NCBI RefSeq assembly: GCF_019669985.1
Contig: NZ_AP019782.1
Coordinates: 3,466,001 to 3,530,000 of the forward strand
Direction: 5' to 3'
From: Methylogaea oryzae
Lineage (GTDB): Bacteria > Pseudomonadota > Gammaproteobacteria > Methylococcales > Methylococcaceae
Length of the DNA stretch: 64,000 nt
Shown here in pieces: positions 56,748-64,000 of this stretch; the stretch's first letter is position 1; every line of letters starts with the position of its first letter. The notes under the pieces are model-generated. The model was not told the DNA's origin and made no database searches. It saw only the letters and a program-made list of their open reading frames with translations. The position numbers were made by a program, and so were the translations under genes.

Positions 56748-57697
56748 CGACGTAATTGTTGCAGAAAAGCGTCCAACTCCGGCTCCAGCGGCGCATGCAA
56801 GCGCAGCTCGACGCCGCTGACGGGGTGGGCGATGACCAGTTTGGCCGCGTGCAAAAACAGGCGCTTGAGCCCCCGGCGGCGAAACGCCTTATTGGTTTCC
56901 TCCTGGCCGTAGCGTTCGTCGCCGATGATGGGATGGCCCAGATGGGCGGCGTGCACGCGGATCTGGTGGGTGCGCCCGGTCACCGGCTTGGCCTCCACCA
57001 AAGTGGCGTCGGCGAACAGCTCCTGGCGGTGGAAATAGGTCTGGGCCGGCTTGCCTTGGCGCGACACGCGCACCATGCGCTCGCCGCCCTGGGCGACATT
57101 TTTCTCCAGGGGGGCATCCACCAGCAGTTTTTTCTGCCCCCAAGCGCCGGCCAACAAGGCCAAGTAGCGCTTTTCCACCCGGTCGTCGCGGAACAGTTCG
57201 TGCAGGACGCGCAGGGCGCTGCGTTTTTTGGCCACCAGCAGCAGGCCGGAGGTGTCGCGGTCCAGCCGGTGCACCAATTCCAAAAAACGCGCTTCGGGGC
57301 GCAGATGGCGCAGGGCCTCGATGACGCCGAAACTGACGCCGCTGCCGCCGTGCACCGGCATGCCGCTGGGCTTGTTCAGCACCAGCATGGCGTCGTCCTC
57401 GAACACGATGCGGTCGTCCAAGCGCTGTTGCAGCAGGGCCGTGGGCAGGGCCACCTCAGCCCGTTCCGCCACCCGCACCGGCGGCACCCGCAGCATGTCG
57501 CCGTCCTGCAGGCGCGACTCGGCGCGCACGCGGCCGCCGTTGATGCGCACTTCACCGGAGCGCAACATACGGTAAACGCGGCTTTTGGGAACGCCTTTTA
57601 GGCGCGTGAAGAGAAAATTGTCCACCCGTTGTCCGGCGAATTCGGCCGGGATTTGGATAATCTGAACGCGGGGGGTATCGGCGGACTCGCTAGACAT
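56744..57697 (-). CDS. rluC: 23S rRNA pseudouridine synthase RluC
   Basis: 317 residues. An N-terminal S4 RNA-binding domain (QRVDNFLFTRLKGVPKSRVYRMLRSGEVRINGG) and a RluA-type synthase domain with catalytic Asp in HRLDRDTSGLLLVAKK. RluC makes pseudouridines 955, 2504 and 2580 of 23S rRNA. Divergent from rne, the usual arrangement, which supports RluC over RluD. Confidence 0.95.
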   Translation of the reverse strand: MSSESADTPRVQIIQIPAEFAGQRVDNFLFTRLKGVPKSRVYRMLRSGEVRINGGRVRAESRLQDGDMLRVPPVRVAERAEVALPTALLQQRLDDRIVFEDDAMLVLNKPSGMPVHGGSGVSFGVIEALRHLRPEARFLELVHRLDRDTSGLLLVAKKRSALRVLHELFRDDRVEKRYLALLAGAWGQKKLLVDAPLEKNVAQGGERMVRVSRQGKPAQTYFHRQELFADATLVEAKPVTGRTHQIRVHAAHLGHPIIGDERYGQEETNKAFRRRGLKRLFLHAAKLVIAHPVSGVELRLHAPLEPELDAFLQQLRR

Positions 57698-58330
57698 GGC
57701 CCAATAATAGCAGTTCGCACAGGAAAATTGATGATATTTCAGAAGATTGCTATAGTTGGGCCGTTTGGATGAAAGCTACGCCCGCATTGCCGGCCAAACC
57801 GACAGGGCGGCCGATATTGCACGCTCGGAGCCAGAATAGTGGCGGGCAACAAGCCCCCCATAATAATGCTCCGCCAGCCCAGGGGCGCAGGCCTTATAAC
57901 CAGGGGCCGGCACTACCCCCGGCGGCTCCATCCAAGGATCGCGCAGCGGCGCGGTCCCGCGCAACGAAATGACCGGTCGGAAACCGGCGGCCAGCGCAAA
58001 GCGCTGCCGCCAATACGACGACGGATAAACGGGTTTTTTCCGCTCAACCCATGATGAGCGGTGTATGCGTCCCTCAAGGAATCGAAGGGCCGCTCCGCCC
58101 CCCGCCCCCGGCATCCCCTATCTAAAGGGTGCCCACCGGCCGGGAGAGAACTCGGAGCAGCGCCGATATTCTCGATTTGCGAGCCGCGGATTTTCGGGAC
58201 CGACGCCAAAGCTGTCGGAACATGACGATGCCGAACCAACCGGGTTAACGCCGACACATGATTGCCCCAGGAAAATCCGCCCTGACTCAACCAGCTTACC
58301 GCCTTGCTGGGACGCCGAGGGCAGAACCAC
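57698..58330 (+). promoter_or_regulatory. rluC-rne intergenic region with long structured rne leader
   Basis: 633 bp without a protein gene. It should hold divergent promoters and the rne 5' leader. Strong hairpins on the rne strand: a G/C stem at 57986-58011 (GGCGG/CCGCC and CAGCGC/GCGCTG around AAA) and CCGCTCA/TGAGCGG at 58040-58061. In E. coli, RNase E binds its own leader and represses itself; a long structured leader here is consistent with similar feedback, but the stem sequences were not matched to a known element. Confidence 0.5.
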
Positions 58331-60994
58331 ATGAAACGAATGCTGATCAACGCCACGCAGCCCGAAGAGCTGCGCGTGGCCCTGGTCGACGGTCAAAAGC
58401 TATATGACTTCGACATAGAAATCCCTTCCAAGGAACAGAAAAAAGCCAACATCTACAAAGGCACCATCACCCGCATCGAGCCCAGCCTGGAAGCGGCTTT
58501 CGTCAACTACGGCTCGGAACGCCACGGCTTCCTGCCGTTCAAAGAAATCTCCCCCAGCTACTACGCCCAGGCGCCTGAAGAAGGCTTCGACCGTCACGAT
58601 ATAAAAAGCCTGCTGCGCGAAGGCCAGGAAGTCGTCGTCCAAATCGAAAAGGAGGAACGCGGCACCAAGGGTGCGGCGCTCACCACCTACATCAGCCTGG
58701 CCGGCAGCTACCTGGTGCTGATGCCCAACAACCCCCGCGCCGGCGGCGTGTCGCGCCGCATCGAAGGCGAAAGCCGCAACGACATGCGCGAGGTGATGGC
58801 CCAGCTGGAAATCCCCGAGGGCATGGGGCTCATCATCCGCACCGCCGGCGGCGGCAAGTCGGTGGAAGAACTGCAGTGGGACTTGAACTACCTGCTGCAG
58901 CTGTGGGAAGCCATCGCCCGCTCGGCCGAGGAAAAACCGGCGCCGTTCCTGATTTTCCAGGAAAGCAACGTGGTGATCCGCGCCCTGCGCGACCATTTGC
59001 GCGGCGACATCGACGAAATCCTCATCGACAATCCCGCCACTCTGCGTCTGGCCACCAGCTTCCTGCAGCAGGTGATGCCGCAGTTCATCCATAAGGCCAA
59101 GCCCTATAACGACTCGGTGCCGCTGTTCAGCCGCTACCAGATCGAGAGCCAGATCGAAATGGCCTACCGGCGTGAAGTGTCCCTGCCCTCCGGCGGCGCC
59201 ATCGTCATCGACCCGGCCGAAGCGCTGACCTCCGTCGACATCAACTCGGCGCGCGCCACCAAGGGCGGCGACATCGAGGAAACCGCCCTCAACACCAACC
59301 TGGAGGCGGCCGACGAAATCGCCCGCCAGCTGCGCTTGCGCGACCTGGGCGGATTGTTCGTCATCGACTTCATCGACATGATGTCGGTGAAAAACCAGCG
59401 CGCCGTGGAAAACCGCCTGCGCGACGCGGTCAAGTCGGACCGCGCCCGCATCCAGCTCGGCCGCATCTCCCGCTTCGGCCTGCTGGAAATGTCGCGCCAG
59501 CGCCTGCGCCCGTCCCTGGGCGAAGCCACATTGCACACCTGCCCGCGCTGCAAGGGCCAGGGCTCGGTCCGCACCGTCGGGTCCCTGTCCCTGTCCATCC
59601 TGCGCATGATCGAAGAAGATTCGATGAAAAAGGGCACGGAAAAAATCATCGCCCAGGTGCCCATCGAGGTGGCCACCTATCTGCTCAACGAAAAGCGCTC
59701 CGTCATCGAACAGATCGAAGCGCGGCAGAAAGTGCGGGTGCTCATCATCCCCAGCCGCCACCTGGAAACGCCCCATTACGACATCCAGCGCATCAAGGGC
59801 ACAGGCATCGAGGAAGGGGAAAAGCCCAGCTACGAGTTGGCGGCGTCCCTGGAACCGAGTCAGCCCGATTTCGCCCAAGCCATCGGCCAAAGCGCCGAAC
59901 AGCCCGCCGTAAAGGACTTTTTGCCCGCCACGCCGGCCCCGCTGCAAACGCAGCCCAAGCTGACCCCGGCGCCGGTCCAGGCTCCCGGGCGGGCCGCCGT
60001 CAAGTCGGAGCCTTCCTCCGGCCTGATCAAGCGCTTCTGGCGCAAGCTGGTGGGGGAAGAAGGCGAAGACAACACCTCCCCGACCGAAGCCGGAGCGCAA
60101 GCGCCGCGCAGCACCAGACCGCTGCCGCCGCCGCCGCAACCCCCTGCGCCCCGCGGGCCGGCGGTTGCCGCTACCGGTGACGAAGCCGAGCGCGGCCAGC
60201 GCCAGCGGGAAGACCGTCGCGGCGATCGCCGCCGCCGCGGCCGCCGTGGCGGCGAAAGAGGAGAAAGGAGCGGGGGAGCCGTGACCGCAGCAACGGTGAC
60301 GGAACCCCAAACCGAGACCGTTACCCCCCGCGAGCCCATGCCGCCCCGGCCGGAAGCCCAGCGCCCGCCCAGAGAGCCGCGCATGCCCCGCCAGCCCCGG
60401 GAACCGCGCCAGCGCAACGCGCCGCGCGGCCAGGCCGCACCGATCGACGCCAAGGCGGGAGAGGACACGGCCGTAGAAACGGCACATGGCGCACCGTCAG
60501 CGGCGCCCGTGCCGCCGCCGGCTCCGGCCGCGGCACGGCCGGAACGCCCAGAAGCGAGGCCTAACCGCATCCCCGCACCGAAATCGAAGGCCGCGCCGCT
60601 ACCGCCGCCGCCGCCCCCTCCTCCGCCGCCGTTGCCGCCGCTGCCCATCGCGCTGCCCCACGACCCCATAGGAGAAGCGGTGTCTTCGGTGCTTTTCCAC
60701 TATGAAATCGCGCCGGGTCTGGAGCTCAACCTGCCGTCCACGCCCGTAGTACAGCCACCGGCGGAGGAACCGGCGGCGCAGGAAGCCCAGCCGCTCGCGG
60801 CCGACGAAACCGCTGCCGGCGGCGCCGATGCCGCCGCGGGGGAACCGGCCACGCCGCGCCGCTCGCGCCGCGGCCATCGCTTCCAGCGAGGCCGTCGCCG
60901 CGGCGGCGGCAACCGCGGCAACAACGACGGCGGCAACGACCCCTCCAACGGCGGCGGTTCAGGCGAGCCGCCCGCGCCGGAAGGGGGCGAATAG
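58331..60994 (+). CDS. rne: ribonuclease E
   Basis: 887 residues. The catalytic half (about 1-500) has the S1 domain ([21 protein letters not shown]), catalytic aspartates in [12 protein letters not shown] and VIDFIDMM, and the zinc link CPRCKGQG. The C-terminal half is low complexity: an Arg-rich RNA-binding segment ([16 protein letters not shown], about 630-645), polyproline stretches (about 757-775) and a Gly/Asn-rich end. Such regions scaffold the degradosome; specific partner sites are not recognisable. ATG 58331 chosen over a longer open frame. Ends 48 nt before a terminator. Confidence 0.96.
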   Translation: MKRMLINATQPEELRVALVDGQKLYDFDIEIPSKEQKKANIYKGTITRIEPSLEAAFVNYGSERHGFLPFKEISPSYYAQAPEEGFDRHDIKSLLREGQEVVVQIEKEERGTKGAALTTYISLAGSYLVLMPNNPRAGGVSRRIEGESRNDMREVMAQLEIPEGMGLIIRTAGGGKSVEELQWDLNYLLQLWEAIARSAEEKPAPFLIFQESNVVIRALRDHLRGDIDEILIDNPATLRLATSFLQQVMPQFIHKAKPYNDSVPLFSRYQIESQIEMAYRREVSLPSGGAIVIDPAEALTSVDINSARATKGGDIEETALNTNLEAADEIARQLRLRDLGGLFVIDFIDMMSVKNQRAVENRLRDAVKSDRARIQLGRISRFGLLEMSRQRLRPSLGEATLHTCPRCKGQGSVRTVGSLSLSILRMIEEDSMKKGTEKIIAQVPIEVATYLLNEKRSVIEQIEARQKVRVLIIPSRHLETPHYDIQRIKGTGIEEGEKPSYELAASLEPSQPDFAQAIGQSAEQPAVKDFLPATPAPLQTQPKLTPAPVQAPGRAAVKSEPSSGLIKRFWRKLVGEEGEDNTSPTEAGAQAPRSTRPLPPPPQPPAPRGPAVAATGDEAERGQRQREDRRGDRRRRGRRGGERGERSGGAVTAATVTEPQTETVTPREPMPPRPEAQRPPREPRMPRQPREPRQRNAPRGQAAPIDAKAGEDTAVETAHGAPSAAPVPPPAPAAARPERPEARPNRIPAPKSKAAPLPPPPPPPPPPLPPLPIALPHDPIGEAVSSVLFHYEIAPGLELNLPSTPVVQPPAEEPAAQEAQPLAADETAAGGADAAAGEPATPRRSRRGHRFQRGRRRGGGNRGNNDGGNDPSNGGGSGEPPAPEGGE

Positions 60995-61042
60995 CCTCGC
61001 CGGCGCGGCGCGCGCCTCCCTCCGCGCCTTAACCCACAGAAG

Positions 61043-61066
61043 CTCCCGCCTCGCGCGGGAGTTTTT
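61043..61066 (+). terminator. rho-independent terminator of rne
   Basis: CTCCCGC, loop ctcgc, GCGGGAG, then TTTTT on the plus strand, before the convergent M23 gene. Confidence 0.9.
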
Positions 61067-61094
61067 GTTTCCGTCGAGGAACGGCCGTCGAACC

Positions 61095-62060
61095 TCAGGG
61101 ACGGCCGACGACGGCGCCCTGCAACACATCCCCCTCCTTCGGTTCGCGCACACTCCCGTCCGGATAGCGGAACAGGAACGGCATGGACTCCAATTCCATG
61201 CCTTTGTTACGCTGAATGACCACGTGCAGGTGGGGGCCGCTGGCGTAGCCGGTCCTGCCCGAATGCGCGATAAGCTGGCCGGCAACGACTTTCTGCCCCT
61301 GGGACACCTGCGTGCTCTCCAGTGCCAAATGGGCATAAACCGCCATGCCGCCGTCGTCGTGCAGAATGCGGATGTGGTTGGCGCGGGATTGCAGCTTGTC
61401 CTTGACGCCGCTTTCATAGAAATCGTTTTCCACCGCCATCACCACGCCGTCCCGCATCGCGTGGACCGGCGTCCCTTCCGGCATGGCGATGTCGATCGCA
61501 TACCGGTTTTGCGCGCCTTGGTGGCTGAATGCGCCAAAAAATCCCTGCGATATCGCGTAAGTGCTGCCCGGCGCAATGGGCGGAAGGTAGGCATGATTTT
61601 CTTCGGGCTGGGCCGAGGGATCGCCCGGCGTATACCGGTAGCCGTAACGAACCGTGCCGGTTTGGCGGGAATCGGCCAGGCGCATGTCGATAATGGGCGC
61701 GGCGACGGCGCCCCCGGCCAGCACGAAGCGATGGGGCAAAGGCGGCTCGACGAGCATATTGACCACCTCCAAAGGCGTCACCTCCACCTCCACCGGACCG
61801 GCCCAGCGATTGCTGGCGAACACTTGGCGCCGCCCCTCGGCGTCGCGGTTCTCCAATGACACGGCCGTGGCCGGATCCATCGCCACCTGCGACACTTCCA
61901 GCGATTTGGCCATTCCCTCCTGGGGCTTGGCGTCGCTGTAATGCCAACGCCCCAGGTCGTCCTGGAATTTGTACATTTTCCTGGCGTGGGCGGCGGATGC
62001 CGACATGGCAACCGCCAACACAAGGACGACGCGACGGAAACGGACGCTGACAACTGGCAT
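61095..62060 (-). CDS. M23 family metallopeptidase with N-terminal DUF4124-like domain
   Basis: 321 residues: signal peptide (about 1-26), a DUF4124-like module (KMYKFQDDLGRWHYSDAKPQEG) seen in secreted proteobacterial proteins, a linker domain, and a LytM/M23 peptidase domain (about 180-300). Its zinc ligands are in FSHQGAQNRYAIDI (His, Asp) and GPHLHVV (His). Likely a peptidoglycan endopeptidase, with unknown regulation. Divergent from the P450 gene. Confidence 0.9.
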   Translation of the reverse strand: MPVVSVRFRRVVLVLAVAMSASAAHARKMYKFQDDLGRWHYSDAKPQEGMAKSLEVSQVAMDPATAVSLENRDAEGRRQVFASNRWAGPVEVEVTPLEVVNMLVEPPLPHRFVLAGGAVAAPIIDMRLADSRQTGTVRYGYRYTPGDPSAQPEENHAYLPPIAPGSTYAISQGFFGAFSHQGAQNRYAIDIAMPEGTPVHAMRDGVVMAVENDFYESGVKDKLQSRANHIRILHDDGGMAVYAHLALESTQVSQGQKVVAGQLIAHSGRTGYASGPHLHVVIQRNKGMELESMPFLFRYPDGSVREPKEGDVLQGAVVGRP

Positions 62061-62196
62061 AGAGGACTCCGAAGGGGCGTTGGCGCGGACGATTTAAAGT
62101 CAAATGCCGCCTTGGGGCAATTACCGCGCCGGCCGCGCCAAGCAATCGCGGGATGACGTATCATTGGCAAAAAAACGGATAGCGTCCACGTCGCCA

Positions 62197-63393
62197 ATGG
62201 ATTTCACCTCCCCCGCCTTTATCGCCGATCCCTATCCCGTCTATAGCCAATTGCGCCAAGCCGGCCCGCTGCATAGCCTGATGCCCGGCCTTTGGCTGGC
62301 GACCCGCTACCGAGTCGCGGACGCCATTTTGCGCGACGCGCGTTTCGGCAAGGATTATTTGTCCGGCGTGGCGCGGCGTTATGGGCCGGAGCGCTCGCAA
62401 AACCCGGTGTTCGCCACCGTCAACCGCTTCCTGCTGCTCATGAACCCGCCCGAGCACACCCGCTTGCGCGCCCTGGTCAGCAAGGCCTTCGGCGTCAAAC
62501 AAGCGGCGGAACTGCGACGCTTGACCGAAACGGCGGCCGACCGGCTCATCGGCGATTTTTACCGCGACGGCCGCGCCGACTTGGCCGCGGCCTTCGCCTA
62601 TCCCCTGCCCATGGCGGTGATTTGCGCCCTCATGGGCATCCGCGCCGACGACGCCCAACTGTTCCAGCAGGAAAGCCAAGCCCTGGTGAAAGTATTCGAG
62701 CTGACGCCGTTGAACGATGCCGACCTGAAAGCGGCGGAATCCGCCGCTTCAACTTTCGCGACTTATTTCGGCGACATCCTCGCCTCCCGCCGTCGCCGCC
62801 CCTGCGATGGACTGGTATCCCTCATGCTCAAGGCGGAAGAAGGCCAGGACCGCCTCACCGAAAAGGAAATCATCGCCAATACCACGCTATTGTTCATGGC
62901 CGGCCATGAAACCACCGCCAACATGATCGGCAACGCCCTGCTGGCCCTGTTCCGCCACCCGGAGCAACTGGCGCGGCTGCGCGACGACTGGTCGCTGCTG
63001 CCCCAGGCGGTCAACGAGGCGCTGCGCTACGACAGCTCGGTGCATTTGGCCGCCCGCGTGGCTTTGCAGGATCTGGACGTGGACGGCGTAGCGGTCGCCA
63101 AGGGGGACACCGTCTACATCAACCTGGGCGCCGCCAACCGCGACCCGGAAGTCTTCCCCGATCCGGACAGCTTCCGCATCGACCGCGCCGCCACCGCCAA
63201 TCCGCTGTCCTTCGGCGGCGGCGCCCACTATTGCCTGGGCGCGCGCCTGGCGCGCATCGAACTGGAAACGGCCCTGGCCGCCTTGCTGCAACGGCTGCCC
63301 GGCTTGCGGCTGGAAAACCTCGAGGCGCCGGTGTGGCGCGCCACCACCACGGTGCGGGGCCTGGAGAGCCTGTGGGCCACATGGAACCCGTAG
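62197..63393 (+). CDS. cytochrome P450
   Basis: 398 residues, a class I bacterial P450. I-helix oxygen motif AGHETT (about 239-244), K-helix ExxR in NEALRYD, and the heme-binding loop FGGGAHYCLGARLA with axial Cys346. No TM helix: soluble, needs a ferredoxin and reductase, none nearby. Substrate unknown; bacterial P450s of this form often hydroxylate fatty acids, terpenes or polyketides. Start ATG 62197 (MDFTSPAFIADPYPVY). It overlaps ampD by 13 nt. Confidence 0.95.
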   Translation: MDFTSPAFIADPYPVYSQLRQAGPLHSLMPGLWLATRYRVADAILRDARFGKDYLSGVARRYGPERSQNPVFATVNRFLLLMNPPEHTRLRALVSKAFGVKQAAELRRLTETAADRLIGDFYRDGRADLAAAFAYPLPMAVICALMGIRADDAQLFQQESQALVKVFELTPLNDADLKAAESAASTFATYFGDILASRRRRPCDGLVSLMLKAEEGQDRLTEKEIIANTTLLFMAGHETTANMIGNALLALFRHPEQLARLRDDWSLLPQAVNEALRYDSSVHLAARVALQDLDVDGVAVAKGDTVYINLGAANRDPEVFPDPDSFRIDRAATANPLSFGGGAHYCLGARLARIELETALAALLQRLPGLRLENLEAPVWRATTTVRGLESLWATWNP

Positions 63394-63962
63394 ACATTTC
63401 CGGCGACGGCTGGTTGGCGGCAGCGCGGCGCGTGTCCTCGCCCAATTGCGATGCCCGTCCCGACCCGGCGGATATTTCGCTCATCGTCGTTCACTGCATC
63501 AGCCTGCCGCCGGGGGAATTCGGCGGCCCCTGGATCGATCAACTGTTCACCAACAGCCTGCCGGCGAACGGCCATCCCTATTTCGCCGACGTGCACCACC
63601 TGAAAGTATCGGCCCACGCGCTGATCCGCCGCGACGGCTCGGTAACGCAGTACGTGCCGTTCCAGCAGCGCGCCTGGCACGCCGGGGTTTCCCGCTACCA
63701 AGGCCGCGAGCGGTGCAACGATTTTTCCATCGGCATCGAGCTGGAAGGCACGGAAACCGAACCCTACACCGCCCCCCAATACACCGCCTTGGCGATGCTG
63801 GCGGCATGCCTATTGCGGCGCTACCCCGCGCTGACGCAGGAGCGCATCGCCGGCCACAGCGATATCGCCCCCGGCCGCAAGACCGATCCGGGCGACAGTT
63901 TCGATTGGGCCGGATTTAGGCGCTTGCTGCGGGAAAAACTGGCGGATAATGGGTCCGCCTGA
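63381..63962 (+). CDS. ampD: 1,6-anhydro-N-acetylmuramyl-L-alanine amidase AmpD
   Basis: 193 residues. A zinc amidase of the N-acetylmuramoyl-L-alanine amidase (Amidase_2) family. Ligand His in LIVVHCIS and in GHSDIAPGRKTDPG, plus SIGIELEGTE; WHAGVSRYQGRERCNDFS is the AmpD form. It frees anhydro-MurNAc peptides for wall recycling and indirectly controls beta-lactamase induction where ampR is present (not seen here). Its ATG is inside the P450 gene. Confidence 0.95.
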   Translation: MEPVDISGDGWLAAARRVSSPNCDARPDPADISLIVVHCISLPPGEFGGPWIDQLFTNSLPANGHPYFADVHHLKVSAHALIRRDGSVTQYVPFQQRAWHAGVSRYQGRERCNDFSIGIELEGTETEPYTAPQYTALAMLAACLLRRYPALTQERIAGHSDIAPGRKTDPGDSFDWAGFRRLLREKLADNGSA

Positions 63963-63988
63963 CAATTTTCACAGCGAGGAATGGAACG

Positions 63989-64000
63989 ATGGCGAAACCG
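63989..64000 (+). CDS. start of a further gene, cut by the window edge
   Basis: An ATG at 63989 (MAKP) follows AGGA at 8 nt spacing, 26 nt after the ampD stop. Only four codons are visible, so the product cannot be named. An ATG at 63981 has no proper spacing. Confidence 0.35.

Overview
The window is an ordinary, gene-dense stretch of a high-GC gammaproteobacterial chromosome. The evidence is the gene order: rsmB-fmt-def facing a LysM gene-dprA-smg-topA, comF divergent from bioBFHC, ubiE-ubiJ-ubiB, hslVU, rpoZ-spoT, ftsE-ftsX-rpoH, rluC facing rne, and a cox operon of Pseudomonas/Methylococcales layout. The proteins look like those of Methylococcales or a related free-living, aerobic, ubiquinone-using group. 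No methane-oxidation gene or other lineage marker lies in the window, so the order is an inference. No prophage, insertion sequence or CRISPR array was seen.

Layout. 1-9.7 kb: translation start and rRNA modification (DUF4390 protein, rsmB, fmt, def on the minus strand), then LysM protein, dprA, smg, topA and dusB on the plus strand. 9.7-11.0 kb: palindromic intergenic repeats and an AT-richer FRG-domain gene split by a frameshift, the only clearly accessory island. 11.1-21.9 kb, all minus except one small gene: rpoH, ftsX, ftsE, a gene fusing heme A synthase (CtaA) to FtsY, a SCO-like protein, SURF1, DUF2909, coxC, ctaG, a 33-residue protein, coxA and coxB. 22-29 kb: biotin synthesis (bioC, bioH, bioF, bioB), comF, a membrane protein with an Ala/Pro/Lys tail, ubiA and ubiC. 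29-34 kb: NlpC/P60 lipoprotein, engB, cytochrome c4, dsbA, an EEP-family hydrolase and a diguanylate cyclase. 34-40 kb: hslV, hslU, DUF971, ubiE, ubiJ, ubiB. 39.6-43.1 kb: an uncharacterised three-gene membrane cassette (von Willebrand A protein, coiled-coil protein, acidic protein with a FliM-N-like motif). 43-48 kb: redoxin, pgk, rpoZ, spoT, ridA. 48-50.3 kb: a NIT-domain-like membrane protein beside a chemotaxis receptor with almost no periplasmic sensor. 50.6-57.7 kb: tRNA-Gly(CCC), peroxiredoxin, M48 peptidase with a pilin-like tail, SDR, small proteins, sppA, HAD phosphatase, rluC. 57.7-64 kb: rne with a long leader, an M23 peptidase, cytochrome P450, ampD and the start of one more gene.

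The points most worth attention are the in-frame CtaA-FtsY fusion, which joins respiratory heme A synthesis to the SRP receptor in one 642-residue polypeptide at the junction of the cox and fts clusters; a perfect CIRCE operator (HrcA site) over a putative rpoH promoter, which would put the heat-shock sigma factor under a repressor; the apparent split chemoreceptor (NIT protein plus sensorless MCP); and the VWA/coiled-coil/FliM-N-like cassette.
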